A stretch of DNA of 64,000 nt, taken from positions 806,001-870,000 of the forward strand of contig NW_006763303.1 of assembly GCF_000218685.1 (NCBI RefSeq), read 5' to 3'. Under the pieces are notes generated by a model. The model saw nothing but the letters and a program-made list of their open reading frames with translations, was not told the DNA's origin and did not search any database. Source of the DNA: Serpula lacrymans var. lacrymans S7.9 (Eukaryota; Basidiomycota; Agaricomycetes; Boletales; Serpulaceae). Shown here piece by piece: positions 11,918 to 26,861 of the stretch (positions are counted from its first letter, which is position 1; each line of letters starts with the position of its first letter). The translations under genes and the position numbers were made by a program.

Positions 11918-14399
11918 TGGAGACACGAGACGGCGATTGAACACTATAGTAATACTGATTATAATGGCATGTATTTTACAGCAACATGGGCATTCAGACA
12001 GGATAGAGTATACAGTAATGATAGATAGTAGCGCAGTGGGGAAGTATCCATGTATGACCTCAGTACGTGTTCTCTTCTAAAGCGTCTATTTTCTGACTGG
12101 GTGACGGTGAAATAGAGTATACTATATATAATCGAGGACCTTCTCTACTAAGATCATGCCACAGTTAATGGTCAGTTCCTGGGCATCTTTGTTGAACAAT
12201 GTAAGGTGGCAGCACATAATTCGCATCTTAATCGCATCATGCATCACTAGCATCACTACTTGCATCGGTACTTCAAGTTGCATCAGTGGCGCAGCGCCGA
12301 CTTGACAGTCTTGACATGCACAACGTTGATCAGATTGTCAGCGATGGGTAAAAAAGGTCATGCTAAGCCAGCAGCGACAACTATGAGCGGTCGAGGATAA
12401 TTACCCAATGCCCAAGCCTCCGAGGTTCGAGTAGCCTCCGTGACGGAACGCCTAGTGTTTTGAGATTCGATTTACACTTATCGACGCTACCATGCACTGC
12501 ACTACGCCTACGAGATCAGTGGCATAAACGATCGATGGGCGTCAATCATGATTTTTATACGGCTATTTCACACAGCGTGCCAATCGCGCTACCCTTGAGC
12601 TATATATTTTTGAAGCGAGTGCAAGGCAAATAAATTTTTCTGGTCAGTCCAGTAAGCCTCCGGGAGCGCGGTGCGATGGCCCATCATGCATCGTGGATGA
12701 TGGAGGTCACGATAATGGGGATGACTTAGCCAGGAGAGTGTTTTATGGTGAGAGCCGACACTGAGTGTAACGAAAAATGACCATTTACAAGGGCCAACCC
12801 CATGCATAAACTGCCCCTTGCGCATCAAAGGGTTAGGTCCGAGTTCTTATACATCGAGTCTGAGTAATCATCCCAATACGACAGTGACAGTGGGTCTGTG
12901 ATGGGCCCCACCCTGACATGGCTCAATCGTACTTTCGACAGAGCCAAGTGGACGATCGAAGCTGAGCGCTACAGAGGGGAAGTCGTGCAGACTTTCTGCT
13001 AGGGTGGCGTTAGGTACTATGATATAATACGCAATGTCAAGAGACCTTATAACCTTTAAACTTGTTTCATTTCGTGGGCCGAGGAGAACAGAGGGTGGAG
13101 TAGAGGGCTGACCTCGGAAAATGTTAAATTTCCCCTCAATCAAATGATTCTATGATCGATGATGAAAATATTCGGAAGTGCCGTTTTAATGTTCTGTTCA
13201 GAAGCCAAAGCTGTCCTTATCAGGACTCAAAAGTGACATTTCCCAACTTCGAATATTAATCTCGCAGCTTGAAAGGCATTGCAGTCCTTTCTCGAAACGT
13301 ATGTGTGATTTTCCTAGGTGATAGTGCGGTCCTTTTGATGCTGGACGATAAGCTGTAACTCTATAACTAGGTAGGGACACTGCGAAGGCTGTCTGAGTGT
13401 AAGAACGCAAAAAAGGATATCCACTTGGCACGGATGCGATCAAGATCTGAGTTCGGACCCAAAACAAACACGAGGGTCAGCGACCTCAAGCCGAGTCGGC
13501 AAGACGGACGCTGTGGTGCAAAGTTTACAGAGCGTTGCCACTACATGCGCAAACCTTGTGTACAACGGAACCAAAAAACAGCATCTTCTGACCAGGTGCA
13601 GCGGTCGAGATGCCTCGATGGTTCTGATTGTAGCGATTCTCAGAAGTGTTCTCTATCTGGCTCATTTTGTCTGCGAAGTGGTAGATCTCTGTGATAAATG
13701 AGCTGCAGTCGTGTGGTCGCGAGGAGTTGCAGCAGACAGCTGCTGAACGAGCTTCAAAGAAGCGGCAAACCCAGAGGGAGCGCTCGTCTCAGATGGGCGA
13801 GGGCATTTACGTATCCACTCGGGACGAAAAGGCGACAGAATCTGTGCTCGGAAGATCTTGAATCTTGTCTCCACTGCAAAGAAACGCCCGAATGCCACGT
13901 CGCAATATATTTGTGGACCCCATCCCTGGCCCTCCGCCTTGGCGGAATATCCAAACCGTTGACAGTGTGAATTTTGATGTTATCGACTTATCACGTTTGC
14001 GTGCTGCTGCCGAAAACATGACCAAAATGTACCGTCATTTTACGCAAATTGAACCCGGCGACAGGGCTGCACGTAGTTGTTCAAAAGGAGGCGGTGGAAG
14101 CTTTGTTCGTATAATCCTCCCCAATTCACCCAGCGGACAGGACGACGATCGCATCGCCGCCATAAGCCTTTCTGCATTCTGTGTTCTCTGCAAAGCTCTC
14201 CATTTGATTAATACTTTCCAAAGGCGGCACCGTTCGCAGCTGGAAGTCCATTCGCCACATCTGTCTTGAAAGAACTCGAAGGCTCACTTTCGAAGGCAGC
14301 CACCGCGTTCGACCAGCGCGTCTTGCCCATCGCACATCACATTTAATTTGCAGCTCATTTCCCCTGCATATCCTTTCTTGCCATTACCGACATCCGCCT
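11918..14399. other. Long low-signal stretch with possible gene relics
   Basis: Nothing convincing between 11918 and 13420. From about 13425 to 14270 plus-strand frames of 60-130 codons occur (for instance one containing QSLQSVATTCANLVYNG, and one at 13893 starting MPRRNIFVDPIPGPPPW), but they do not join through splice signals into one protein and I recognise no domain. It may be a decayed gene or 5' untranslated exons of the RNA-binding gene that starts at 14400. Confidence 0.3.
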
Positions 14400-17300
14400 A
14401 TGCTGTCTCCGCTAGGATTGTCTCCTCCTTGTTCTCGCCCTTCAAATAGGATGTCCTCTGCAAAGTCTTTACCCCAAATCAACCGTATGACGTCGAAAAT
14501 CACCTCTTCGACGGATCGTTCTTCAGCAGACTGGCCAACGTTCGACGACATCTTACACCGTTTCCGCAACTCCCCGCACAGCATCCCTCAACCTCACTGC
14601 AATCCAAAGGCTCAGATGCCCCCTCTCGAAATCCCTTCGCCACAGCGGTTAGGCCCCGCGTTCGAGCTAAACCCACCAACCCCACTGTCGTCTACCTCCT
14701 CCTCACCGTATCTCAACAACGTCCACAACGATTGTGTCATCGATATCTTCGCCCCAAAGATGTCCTTGCCCGACCTATCGCCGTCATCTTCCTCCAGCAG
14801 CGATTATGGCCTCGGCTCCAATACACCCTTTACCAAAGGCAATCTGTCTGGTCGGTGGTCACTGCATGAAGCTTTCGCAATTACCTGTTCGCGCGTGATT
14901 CTGGTGCGCACAGACCACCGAGTCATCGATCAATATACTGAAAATCTGTTTATCAGCTGCATGTCTCACCTCCCGCTTCGCTTTCGTCTATTTTCGCACT
15001 TTTCTCGTCCCTTGATTGCAACGTTAGTATCATATATCAGTCACAATTTTACTTGCCATTAAGCCAGTGACTCTAGCCCTCCAGCATGTCAGGTGGCAGT
15101 GCCCCCGTCCCGATGTCTATGTGGACTGTGCGCGGTGAACCCAGGCGCGAGCCAGAAGATGTCTGGGCTGTGTTTCGATGCCATGATGACGTAAGTGGTG
15201 TTCTATCCCAATATGGCAATCTTGTGCCCGAGAACGCAATCCCACGCTCATGATTGGTGCGCATCAATTCTATATGCGCCATCCCGACCATTGTTGCCCG
15301 ACCAACGACTCGCGTGGCCCTGGCGTATGTCCCGAGTATTGTCACGGGTCAACTGGCTGCGGTCAGGCACAAAGATGGCCAGTCTTTTTTTTTCAAGTGG
15401 TGCATTCGCGCAGGGCCAAAGAGCCGAATGCATCATTGTTGCAGCGCCTTTGCGTTTCACGATTCACAATTTATTTTTCGCTATTTCACTATTATGATGG
15501 AGAAAAATTTATCTGAGCTGATATGATTCTTTTCATGGCAGGCTTATACTGCTCTCTCTCTCTTTCACCCTTTCATCTCTATCGTTCCTGCGTTAGAGAG
15601 TGATTTGGAACCCTTCGACAAGCTCCGACCGCTGGAGGTGTCACCTATGGTATGTTTCAGTCGCTGCTTCGCTTCTTAGTGCTGACCTATGTCTGCTATA
15701 AAAGCACGCGTCTCCGTCACCCGCCCTTTCTCGAGCTCACCCTCAACACCATCTTCGCATGTCGTTTTCTACGCCAGACTTGCAAAGACGTGCACAAGCG
15801 GGAATGCCCGGTATGATTCATGGATCGATCACTGCCCAAAAGGAGGATTTCGTCATATCCAGCAACCCCCCTAATCCACGCACCACTTTTAGACTTGGAG
15901 ACTGGATGTGCGTTTTTCAGTTTCATTTCTTTGCTTGCCTTTCTTTTTTAGTGATATTGGCAAATCATACTGCCTCGATCTGGATATGTCATGTATGATG
16001 CCGCTGGTATCATGGTCTTCTTTTGCACATGTGTTAACGGATGTCAGGGGCATTTTATTCTAGCCCTTCACGTTTTTCGATCGCACTTTCCTTCCTCGGT
16101 GCTTGATACAATGCTGACTTGGTGTCACATCTGTCGTTTTTAGATGCAATGCCCCAAATTGTGCTGCACATAACTTTGGGTAAGTCGCTTCACCACCATT
16201 TGATTAGGCTCGTGATATTCTATATTTTTCAATCGTTCAATCATTGTGCCGCGTCTCTGGGTTGGGGAGCGGGAGCCCGTGCTTGTATTGCCACGTTTGT
16301 GTTCTACTTACCGTCTTCCCGATCACACCTGTGGTGCCATTGAGTGGCGGAACCCTGCAGTGAATAATAGCCAGCTTTCATTATATCGTCATCGCTGCCG
16401 TATTCCCGAAGAGTTCCCTCCTATCTTGGGACATAACGTGCTCCTCAGTTCATACTTTTTTTTTATTTTACCGCTCTCCTTCTTTCCACCTTTCACTTCT
16501 TCCCCTGCCTGCATCTGTCAACATGGTTCTGACCGACTCGTTTCCTTGTATGATTCTTCACAGGCGCAATCTCGCATGCAGAGGATGTGGATGTCCTCGC
16601 GCCGAGTATCCTTTACCTTCAATGCAGACCTGCGTCGCTCAAGCTGCTCGGCTTCCATCCTCACCACGTTTCGTGGGCTCTGCTAACCCACCCAAGACCT
16701 ACTCGCTCCCGCCTCCAAACAGTACTACGTCACCGAATTCACGCCCGTCGTCGGTCTCGCAACCCATCGTGGGTGTCGCAAAGTCACCCTCTCCGACGCA
16801 ACCCCTCTTGACTCCGTCTGGTCGTGCATTCTCCGTTGGTGGGAAGGTGCAGAATATATCAAGTGACCCATATGCCCCCTGTGTCATGTATTGGCCAGAC
16901 AACGAGCCCATTCCTGAGCAGGGGCAGATAAGACCAAGTGGATTAGCAGCAGTTCCGGTTCGTAATTCGCTTCTTCAGAATTAGTTACATGTCACTGAAC
17001 TTCGACCGTAGCAACCCCCGATTTTGAACACGGGTAATAGAGGCCCCATAGAGCACCAGCCGGGCGATTGGATCTGTTTAAAGTGCAACTATCTGAATTG
17101 GAGAAGGCGGAAGGTGTGCCAGACGTGCTATCCTTGTAAGTGCCTCATGGTCATGGGTGTGTGGAAAATCTTTTCTGAATTTATCATTCTTGCAGACGCT
17201 GAAGGCAATGGCGATTCCATCTCGGCTGCGGTACAGGCGGAGCGTATAGCCTTACTCACTTCGTTGCTTTCCCGAGATCAAGCACCGTCGGCTGGTTCCA

Positions 17301-17860
17301 ATATGTCAGCCTCCGCTCGGGCACCGCGGTCTCACTCTATGACGCCACCTCAACGTCACCGCATGTTCCAGGATATTACTACTAAACAAACTTCATCTCC
17401 CTACCGCTCCCGTTCACACATAGATCTCGGAGCGCAATACGCTGAATCTCAGTTCATCTACGAAACATCTGGTCCTAACAAATCTTCTTCCTTCCCCTCG
17501 TTGAGTAGCCTTGAGGCGCATCTACCAAGCGATACGTCAGCATCGCTCCTTCCTTCGTTTTTGCAAGATATAGTGCAGTCTCCTACATTGTCGCCGACTT
17601 CGACATCTTCTGCTGACTTGTCGATTGAAGAGTATGAGGACAGCTTCCCTTCTCCTCCGCGCTCGCTATATGGGCGTGAACACCTCATCACCTCCAATGA
17701 TTCTTCTTCTAACTTGCCTATTGGGAACAACATCTGGAGACTGAATGGTGAGGAGTCCAAAGGACTTTCGGGTATCGCACTTCCGAACCAGGAGGACCTA
17801 TTAGGTGGAAGCAGGAGAAGTAGCCGCGAAATGTTACGCTACCAAGTTGTCTCACCTTGA
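14400..17860 (+). CDS. RNA-binding-type protein with two RanBP2 zinc fingers
   Basis: Proposed exons 14400..15026, 15077..15190, 15542..15649, 15705..15907, 16144..16179, 16564..16957, 17012..17135 and 17196..17860 sum to 757 codons. Zinc finger 1 (about residues 346-378) is split over three exons, one only 36 nt: GDWIC, NAPNCAAHNFG, RNLACRGCGC. Zinc finger 2 (about 512-535) reads GDWICLKCNYLNWRRRKVCQTC. Both have the W-x-C...N...C-x2-C pattern that binds single-stranded RNA. The block near VWAVFRCHDD and AYTALSLFHPFISIV looks like the end of an RRM-like fold, so the architecture resembles fungal Nrp1/ARP proteins. The rest is Ser/Pro-rich and disordered. The start and the three long introns (351, 236 and 384 nt, atypical here) are the weak points. 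Confidence 0.75.
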
Positions 17861-18584
17861 ATCTATGTGAGTCAAAACACAGTCCATGGCGTTAGTCTTC
17901 CGTATGCTGACGGTTCATCTAGCTATAACACTAATATCCTATTCGTTCTCAGTAATCGCATTATACATGGTCTATTTCCCGGCTTCTCTAGAATCTGGCA
18001 ATCAATATATACAGCTCGTGGCAAATAGGACGCAAAAAAGGAATCGTTCAGTATATCTAATATCTGGTTAGGACAAGTGTGTTTCGGTGTTGTTGTTCGT
18101 TCGTACTCTGCTGGCTCATATGACGGACTTTATTGTCTTAAAAGTTAAATTAACGGGGTGTCGTTTACTACTAGTCGTACTATCTACCCCTCTCTTTGTG
18201 TTACGTAGGAATAGGTTCCTCGTCTTTTACACGTATCCTTATAACATCTCTCATCCATTCCTCGCTCTCTAACCTTTTTATTATCTTGGTCGGCCATATA
18301 AAGTATCTTGGAATTTACCTACGCAATATTTAGTTTGACAGAAATGATAGCATTGTTTGTGCTAGTAATACTGCAGTGGTGGGCGCCTGAATTTGGGTCA
18401 ACAGCATCAAACAACGCGTTCTCGGTGCTGATAGTTAGAATTAACTTGTATGGTCTCATGCGCATTGATCTCGTGCACAACACAATGACCATTGTCGTTA
18501 ACGCTCACACCGATAGCATACTACGAGTCGATATATATCACTAAAATAACAATCCCACAGTTGGAACTATAGTTGTTTTCACTC
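17861..18584. other. Intergenic, AT-rich
   Basis: It separates the stop of the zinc-finger gene from the Apc1 start. Short hydrophobic frames occur but have no Kozak-like start or splice partners. It presumably holds the 3' UTR of one gene and the promoter of the next. Confidence 0.4.
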
Positions 18585-21500
18585 ATGGAACCATCTCACC
18601 ATGTTACCATAACTCTTCAAGGTCATCCTCACTCCGCTGCCATCGATTACCTGAAAAAGACATCATCTGGATCAAGGAAAGGAGAAGGAGGGTCCGACTT
18701 ATTGCAAAACATTAGAAAAGCGTTGCGTGGCTCGGGTACCGATTCTGTGTCGTCCGCATATAGTCCGTATTTTGGGAAAGGGGAGGATGAGCCTTGGCTG
18801 GAGCGGGAGCTGTCCTGGAATGATCATGTTGTGATTCTGACATGTGGAGGTGTCATCAAGAAGCAATGGAACCTGGAGGAAGAAGGGCAAATCATCCAAT
18901 ACGCTTGCCTGGCAAAACTGGAACAATCCACCGATAACGCTTCAAGTTCGGCGACGAGCAGCGCGCATTACTCGTCCTCCAATGAGGTTGAAAAGGACGA
19001 ATCTTCTTCACAGTCCTCGTTTGGACCTTTTTTCAAAGCGCAACATGCCAACAGACATGAATGCAGACACCTGCTCGTGGTCCCGGGCGTTTTTATTTTC
19101 CTCCGTAGTATTGGGAAGATATTCCTTGAAGATGGGATGGAGTACACGTTTTCACTGCCTTTTATTGTGCGCAAAACTTGGCCATTGCATCCTCATGGGG
19201 TAATGATCCAAAGGGTGCTCGATCCGCTCGAGATTGAGGAAGCAGAGTTAACAGGTGACACCCCTCTGCCTACGATATTTTCCGTCACTAGTCCATTTTC
19301 CGAACCAGCATCGTTTGGCTTGACTGCTGGCATCATTGATGGTGCCAATGGTAAAGCTGCCTCGCTCAAAGACGAAGAAGAACACTGCACGAAGCCACTC
19401 AAGTCGATTTCCGCTACAGAGACTGTTGTCTGGGTCTCGCCCCGCCTTCCTAATGCTGTTGAAGATATAGTGGCCACAGTTGACGTGGAAAGTCGTCAGT
19501 TATCCCTCTGGCGATACGCATATATCAAGCCTAAAGACACCCCTATGCCTTTGAGTCGTGCTAGAGGACGGAGCTTGTCACGCAAGAGGGCATCTACAAA
19601 CGGACTGCTTCCTAGCGATAGATGGCACAGCAGCTTTAGCGAGTCTGTTGACCGTGACCGTAGACTTCCTTCCTCATCTCAAGAGACAGATCATCTAGAG
19701 TCCACCCACGAGTTCCCTCCAGCATTCCCTTTGCGAGCAGCTAATGTACCTACAGCATCCCTAGGGATGATGGCGGGGTCTGCTGCACCTGTTTCTCCGA
19801 TAGCGAAGGGTCGCCGAAGCTCGTTGACGCGTAATGATCTTAGCATAACGATGGACAGGATGGTGCTTGGTGGAGGAGCGGACGTGGAGATCACTTTGAC
19901 TCCTATCGAACATGGTAGAATGAAAGCTGCATTTTGGATGGAGAAGATATATTCCCGTCAAGTATCAGAGACAGAGTGAGATGCTCGTCAAAGCCCTCTC
20001 ACCCTTGAAGCATACTTAACTGTTTTTATGCAGGGCGCGGTCATGGTCACAGTTTTCCTTTTCAATATTTGATCAGAGGTTTGACGGCACCTCCGAGCGT
20101 TCTCTCCTTGCTATTTGCTCTCCTGGAAATGGGACTCTAGTGCTTTCACTGTCTCCAGACGAGGGGAAAACAGCAATACGAGTCAAGTATATGACTACTT
20201 TAGCAGTTACGTCCATCACATCCATAATTGCTACGAGGGCCAATACCTGGGACCTTCTCACAGTGAAATCCGACCACACGCTTTCTATCCTCACGCATGG
20301 GTTGTTTGAGGTCCCTCTCCAATTACAGCTTCCTCCCAGCGATGCTGATTTGGGCCAGACACATATGACACCTTCGGTTCTAGAATCTGTTGCTGCCGTT
20401 AAAGACGCTTGTTTATCTTCTGTGACCGTAATGTTGCAAGGAGGGGAAATATTCCGGACCCGGGTATGTCTGATTCCCAACGACCAACTAGTGAACCAGT
20501 GTTTGCAGACTTTGGCACTCGTCCTACCTGCCGAATTATCGTTTAACCTCCACCATACTTTCTTGAAGGTGTGGTCTTCCGAGCGGTTACGGGCATATGA
20601 GAACACTGAGTTCCTATGTTTTGTGAACGCACTATACAGAAATTTTGGGTTTCGATCTACACCCCAAGATATCTCCACAGAGTCTGGCGTATGGCACAAG
20701 TTGTCAAATTCATCATCACACGACCGCCTCTCTGACGACCGCGCACTGAAGGGTCTGAAGTTCCCCTCGCCCAAACCAACACAGCCGCATTTTACACCTG
20801 TCACCAGACCGCACCCACTCCTGGCATTGGTACTATATTCTCTGCACGTACTTGCAGAAGAACTAAGACTAACTGTTCATCGATATGACGAGCTTCTGAA
20901 GCTGGTCCCTGTGATATGCACGATTGCTCATACTGTTCGTCCTGAATGGGCTGATTACTGGAAGCGTCTTTGTCCCAGCTTGATGATATCTTGGCCCACA
21001 CCAACTACAATCGGTGAGTGTTGCATATCTTGATTTATTCTCTTGATAAATTGTAAGGCCCACTAATAGCCACTGATTTCCTGGACGATCGCATACCCGT
21101 TTGGCCTCCGGATAAGATTGCCATTTTCTATGGCAGAGCAAGTAATCCTGATTGGACTTTTCCTGCCCACCATATGCAGACCTTTGCCGTCACTTACAAT
21201 ATCGAACCCTCTTATGCGTATGGTCACCTTGATCCATTGAAAGTTCTTCAGCAAGTTACTGCCGCGTATATGTGTTTAGCAGAAAATGGTACTGGGACAT
21301 CCACTCAGAAGCGTGCGGAGAAGACAGTCGAAAACTTGATAGAAACCCATAAATTAGCGAGACGTGCGTCTCTCTTCTTGGACAATCTCCCACTGGGTGT
21401 GGCTGCTCCTCTAAGGGAAGCAATCAGGACCTGCCAGTTATCTCCAGCAATGCACTGGACTTCTGCTCATTATGAGCTGATCGGGCGTCGTGATTTGGCA

Positions 21501-24500
21501 TTTAGCGTTTCGCCAAATGCTCCAGATACATCTCACAATCGCATGTTCCCATCGCCTGAAACATATATGGTGCGTGATCTTGTTACTTGTAGTTATTACT
21601 TAATTCAGTACCACACATCTAGAGCATGCGGTCCAAAAAAACTATTAGTGAATTGATTGCTCAAGCTAAAACCGCAAGCGCTGGAGAAGTCGATACAGTA
21701 TCGGGAGTCGAGCTCGAATTAGAAGATTTCACAGACATCCGATTTGGTCAAGACCGTAGGCTGCAAGAAGCTGCGCGAATGCTCTGTTCATCAACTACAT
21801 CCTCTGTACGGGTAGTCGAACGTCCTGATTTGAAGTACGTTTTACTGCAAGCATTGCCCGTGAATGAACACTAATACATTCACACAGCGAACATGATCAA
21901 GCGAAGGAACAGCAGCATCAGGTCGTCAGGATCGCGGAACGGACACTGGCACTACCATATGGGAGAGCTATGTTTACGTTTGGTTCTGCTTTGACCGTTA
22001 CTCGAGAGTCCTACCTCATACCAAAGATGGAATATTCTGTTAGAATTCAGCCACAAAGCATAGTCGCTTCCCCCGAGGCGGGGAAGATCCCTCCAGATTG
22101 CACAAACTGGGGAGAATTTCACAACGGAGTAGCGGCGGGCTTACGAATTTCTCCGAAAGCAAAAGGCATAGAAAGCTCATGGATTGCTTTCAATAAGCCT
22201 TCCGAGTTGACGCCAGAGCATGCTGGATTTCTGTTCGGCCTGGGTCTTACGGGCCATCTTAAGGAAATGCTTACGTGGCATACTTTTGGATACCTAACTC
22301 CTAAACACGATCTAACGTCGATCGGTGTTCTCCTTGGCCTGTCTGCTGCGAATGTTGGGACTAGCAATCGTCATGTCACCAAGCTTTTGGCAGTCCACAC
22401 ACCCGCCTTACTTCCAGTCTCTACAGTCGATCTCAACGTCTCCCTGATGACCCAGGCCGCTGGTTTGGCTGGCGTCGGCCTATTGTATCTGGGAACCAAA
22501 AATAGACGTATGGCCGAAGTATGCCTAAATCAGATCTGTCGCAGTGACTTGGTGCAACCTGACCTTAGCAACGAGCATCGAGAAGCTTATACATATGCAG
22601 CTGCTCTAGCATTCGGCATGACAATGCTGGGTCAAGGCTCTTCTGTGCCCGCCGACGTGGCATTCCTCACTCGACTACGCCTTTTAATACACGGCGAATT
22701 GAGCTCTGGTCGGAGAGCAAACTCTCGACCTTCTTTTGATGTTAACATCGCATCGCCTGCTGCGTCCATAGCATTGGGACTCATGTACCTCAAAACAAAC
22801 CGACAGGACGTCGCTGATATGCTAGAGATTCCCACCACTGTTCTTGCTCTAAATAGAATCCAGCCCAGTTTTCTCCTATTCAGGACTCTGGCTCGATCTC
22901 TTATCATGTGGGACTCTGTTAACTCGACGATGGAATGGCTGACAGCCCAAATTCCTGAACCGATATTCACGGCTATGAAAGCGCATTCTGCTTTGGCCCC
23001 TGCGGATGATGCTTTCGAGTTAGCGTATTACAACATTATAGCTGGGGCTTGTTTTGTTATTGGCCTGAAGTATGCTGGTACGGCCCGACATGAGGCTTAT
23101 CAAGTGATCATAAAACATTTCGACGCGTTAAGCCGCTATGTATATGCTGCCGGTAAGCCTTCCCTTGGACGTAGTAAACAGCATAATTGAGAGTGTTTGT
23201 AGGTCCTGCCTTTGATCATAAGATCAAACGCTCTGCGGTTCGCGAAGGTCTAAATTTGATATCTATCGCTTTATGTATGGTTATGGCTGGCACCGGCGAA
23301 CTCACATGTTTTAGGAGACTCAGATATGCTTATGGAATGTACCACCAAGCATTCAGATATGGAGTGCATGTTGCAACGCACATGTCTCTTGGCCTCCTTT
23401 TCCTTGGTGGAGGACGCTTTACGCTGGGCACGTCTAACGCCGCAATTGCTTGCATGGTCGCCGCATTCTTTCCACGTTTCCATCATGTGTCATCTGATAA
23501 CAAATGTTATCTTCAAGCCCTTCGCCATTTGTGGGTGCTCGCCGTCGAACCACGGTGTCTGGTCGCTCGCGACGTTAACACTCGAGAGGCAGTTTACCTA
23601 CCCATCAAGGTCACGACTAAGGAAGAAAACGAATCGACAACCGCCCAGATGATTTCGCCAACGCTTATACCAGATTTTGATAACCTTGTCTCTATCAAGG
23701 TGGATACCCCTCGATACTGGCCCTTCTTCCTAGATGTCGAGCGTAACCCGAGGCATAGATCCACACTCTTACAATCCCAAACTTTGTTCGTTAAGCGGCG
23801 CACAGCCTTTTTGAGTTACACTGAGGACCCCCGAGGGAGCCGGAGTCTTTTTGTTCGCTCTGGTTCATCCGCGGGAGATGCCGCCACTCTGGATTTCCCT
23901 CAACTCACTGATACCAAAGCCCATCCTGCAAGTGACCTCACGCACTTCATATCATCATTCTCAAACGACATTCTGTTTCTTTCGTTCGCGGACCACTTCT
24001 CTCGGGAAGATGGCGAGATCCCTGATGAAAGAGTTTTCCACGAATATTGTCATGCAGCACTTCTCGATAGCATACTTCAAGATAAACCAGAAACGCTGCA
24101 GTCCCATCTACTTTTATATCAATACCGCACCATGTCACCATCCTCGCGTTTCTTCCATCTACGGCTTCAGGATCTCCGGTTTGCCGCCGATTTCTACAGT
24201 AAGGTGTACGATCGACGATTCAGTGGAAGGAGTGAAAACAACTTCCGGCCACCCCTAATACGTGAAAATACTGTCTCCGGTGCTCTACACGCGCTAGATG
24301 GAGTGCTAGAAGAAACAGCCAATCGGAGTGAGTTCCTACCAACGTTGGCTCGATACGTATCGGGAGGCACTGTTATGCAACAGGATACTCCCGAAGAGAT
24401 GTCTCGCAATTTGGCCTGGTACCTGCTGAGACACGGTGTCCCTACTGCGACACTGTTAATCGTTCTCGAGGAACTGGCTAAAGACGCATACAACGCGTGT

Positions 24501-24671
24501 TCTGTAAACCCTCCCCCAAATGGCTCTCAGGATTTGAAGGCACTCCAGCAGGGAATAAAACAAGTTTTACATGGTACTGGGATTAAGATGGCGCCAACAC
24601 TTGGGACTGGCTGGTCGGTTCAATCTCTCGATAAGATATTTGAGATATGGGGTGCGATTGATGGGAGATAA
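18585..24671 (+). CDS. APC1: Anaphase-promoting complex subunit 1 (Apc1/Cut4/BimE)
   Basis: Six exons (18585..19975, 20034..21013, 21058..21569, 21623..21834, 21888..23152, 23203..24671) give 1942 residues. Apc1 is the largest scaffold of the APC/C ubiquitin ligase that drives mitotic exit. The N-terminal half is WD40/beta-propeller-like, with HLLVVPGVFIFLRSIGKIFL and the family phrase EYTFSLPFIVRKTWPLHPHG, and carries a long Ser-rich loop around RGRSLSRKRAS, a likely phospho-regulated segment. The C-terminal half has proteasome/cyclosome (PC) repeats, such as GLTGHLKEMLTWHTFGYL, HDLTSIGVLLGLSAANVG and DLNVSLMTQAAGLAGVGLLY. All exon phases fit. The first in-frame ATG after the upstream frame opens is at 18585. 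Confidence 0.93.
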
Positions 24672-24976
24672 CCCCGATATCCCCTCTCTTACTCGTCCTG
24701 CTTTGCATATCATATAACGCTTTGACACACGTTTTCTGGGTGATTAGAAGGTGACTATTCAAGTGAGCCTGTTCATTAGTACTAGTGTCCAATGAGATAC
24801 TCCGCATATAGAAATAGTTTATTGTTCATAATGATGCGGTATACAAACGTGCCCCACTAAGTAGAACAGGCCATGCATCCAGGTAGGAGGGGAAAATCAG
24901 AGCAGGGAAATATACATCTAACAATGGTGTAGAAAGCTATGGCTACTAAATGCTGGGGTTGATATGGGCTATATAA
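24672..24976. other. Short intergenic region between converging genes
   Basis: About 300 bp between the Apc1 stop and the DAHP synthase stop, AT-rich. It would hold both 3' UTRs; nothing else is seen. Confidence 0.4.
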
Positions 24977-26631
<1,655 letters not shown>

Positions 26632-26861
26632 TGTGAAGGATGCGGGAGGGAGAACGTGGAATATATAAAGTGGATGTGGGAGGGGAGGTGGATGGAGAAA
26701 GCCTGGGTAAGGACGAGGAGGAGCGGGAGTCTTTTATATGGATTTGAAGATCAAACTTGATCATTAACTCTGTACAACTGAAGGAGTCATCAGTTACCAA
26801 ATATTAATTATTCCGGTTTCTATTTCTATTTTGCGCCGAGAATTAGCTAACCCTAATCGGG
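26632..26861. promoter_or_regulatory. Divergent promoter region, DAHP synthase / PIH1 gene
   Basis: The two coding starts face away from each other across 230 bp, so both promoters must lie here. An AATATATAAAG stretch near 26650 is TATA-like for the plus strand. No operator could be assigned. Confidence 0.4.

Noticed and set aside
12589..13467. Minus-strand frames of 79-91 codons
   Set aside because: No splice partners, no recognisable motif, ordinary length for chance frames.
18573..18584. Four extra N-terminal codons for Apc1
   Set aside because: They start with TTG; the first ATG is at 18585.
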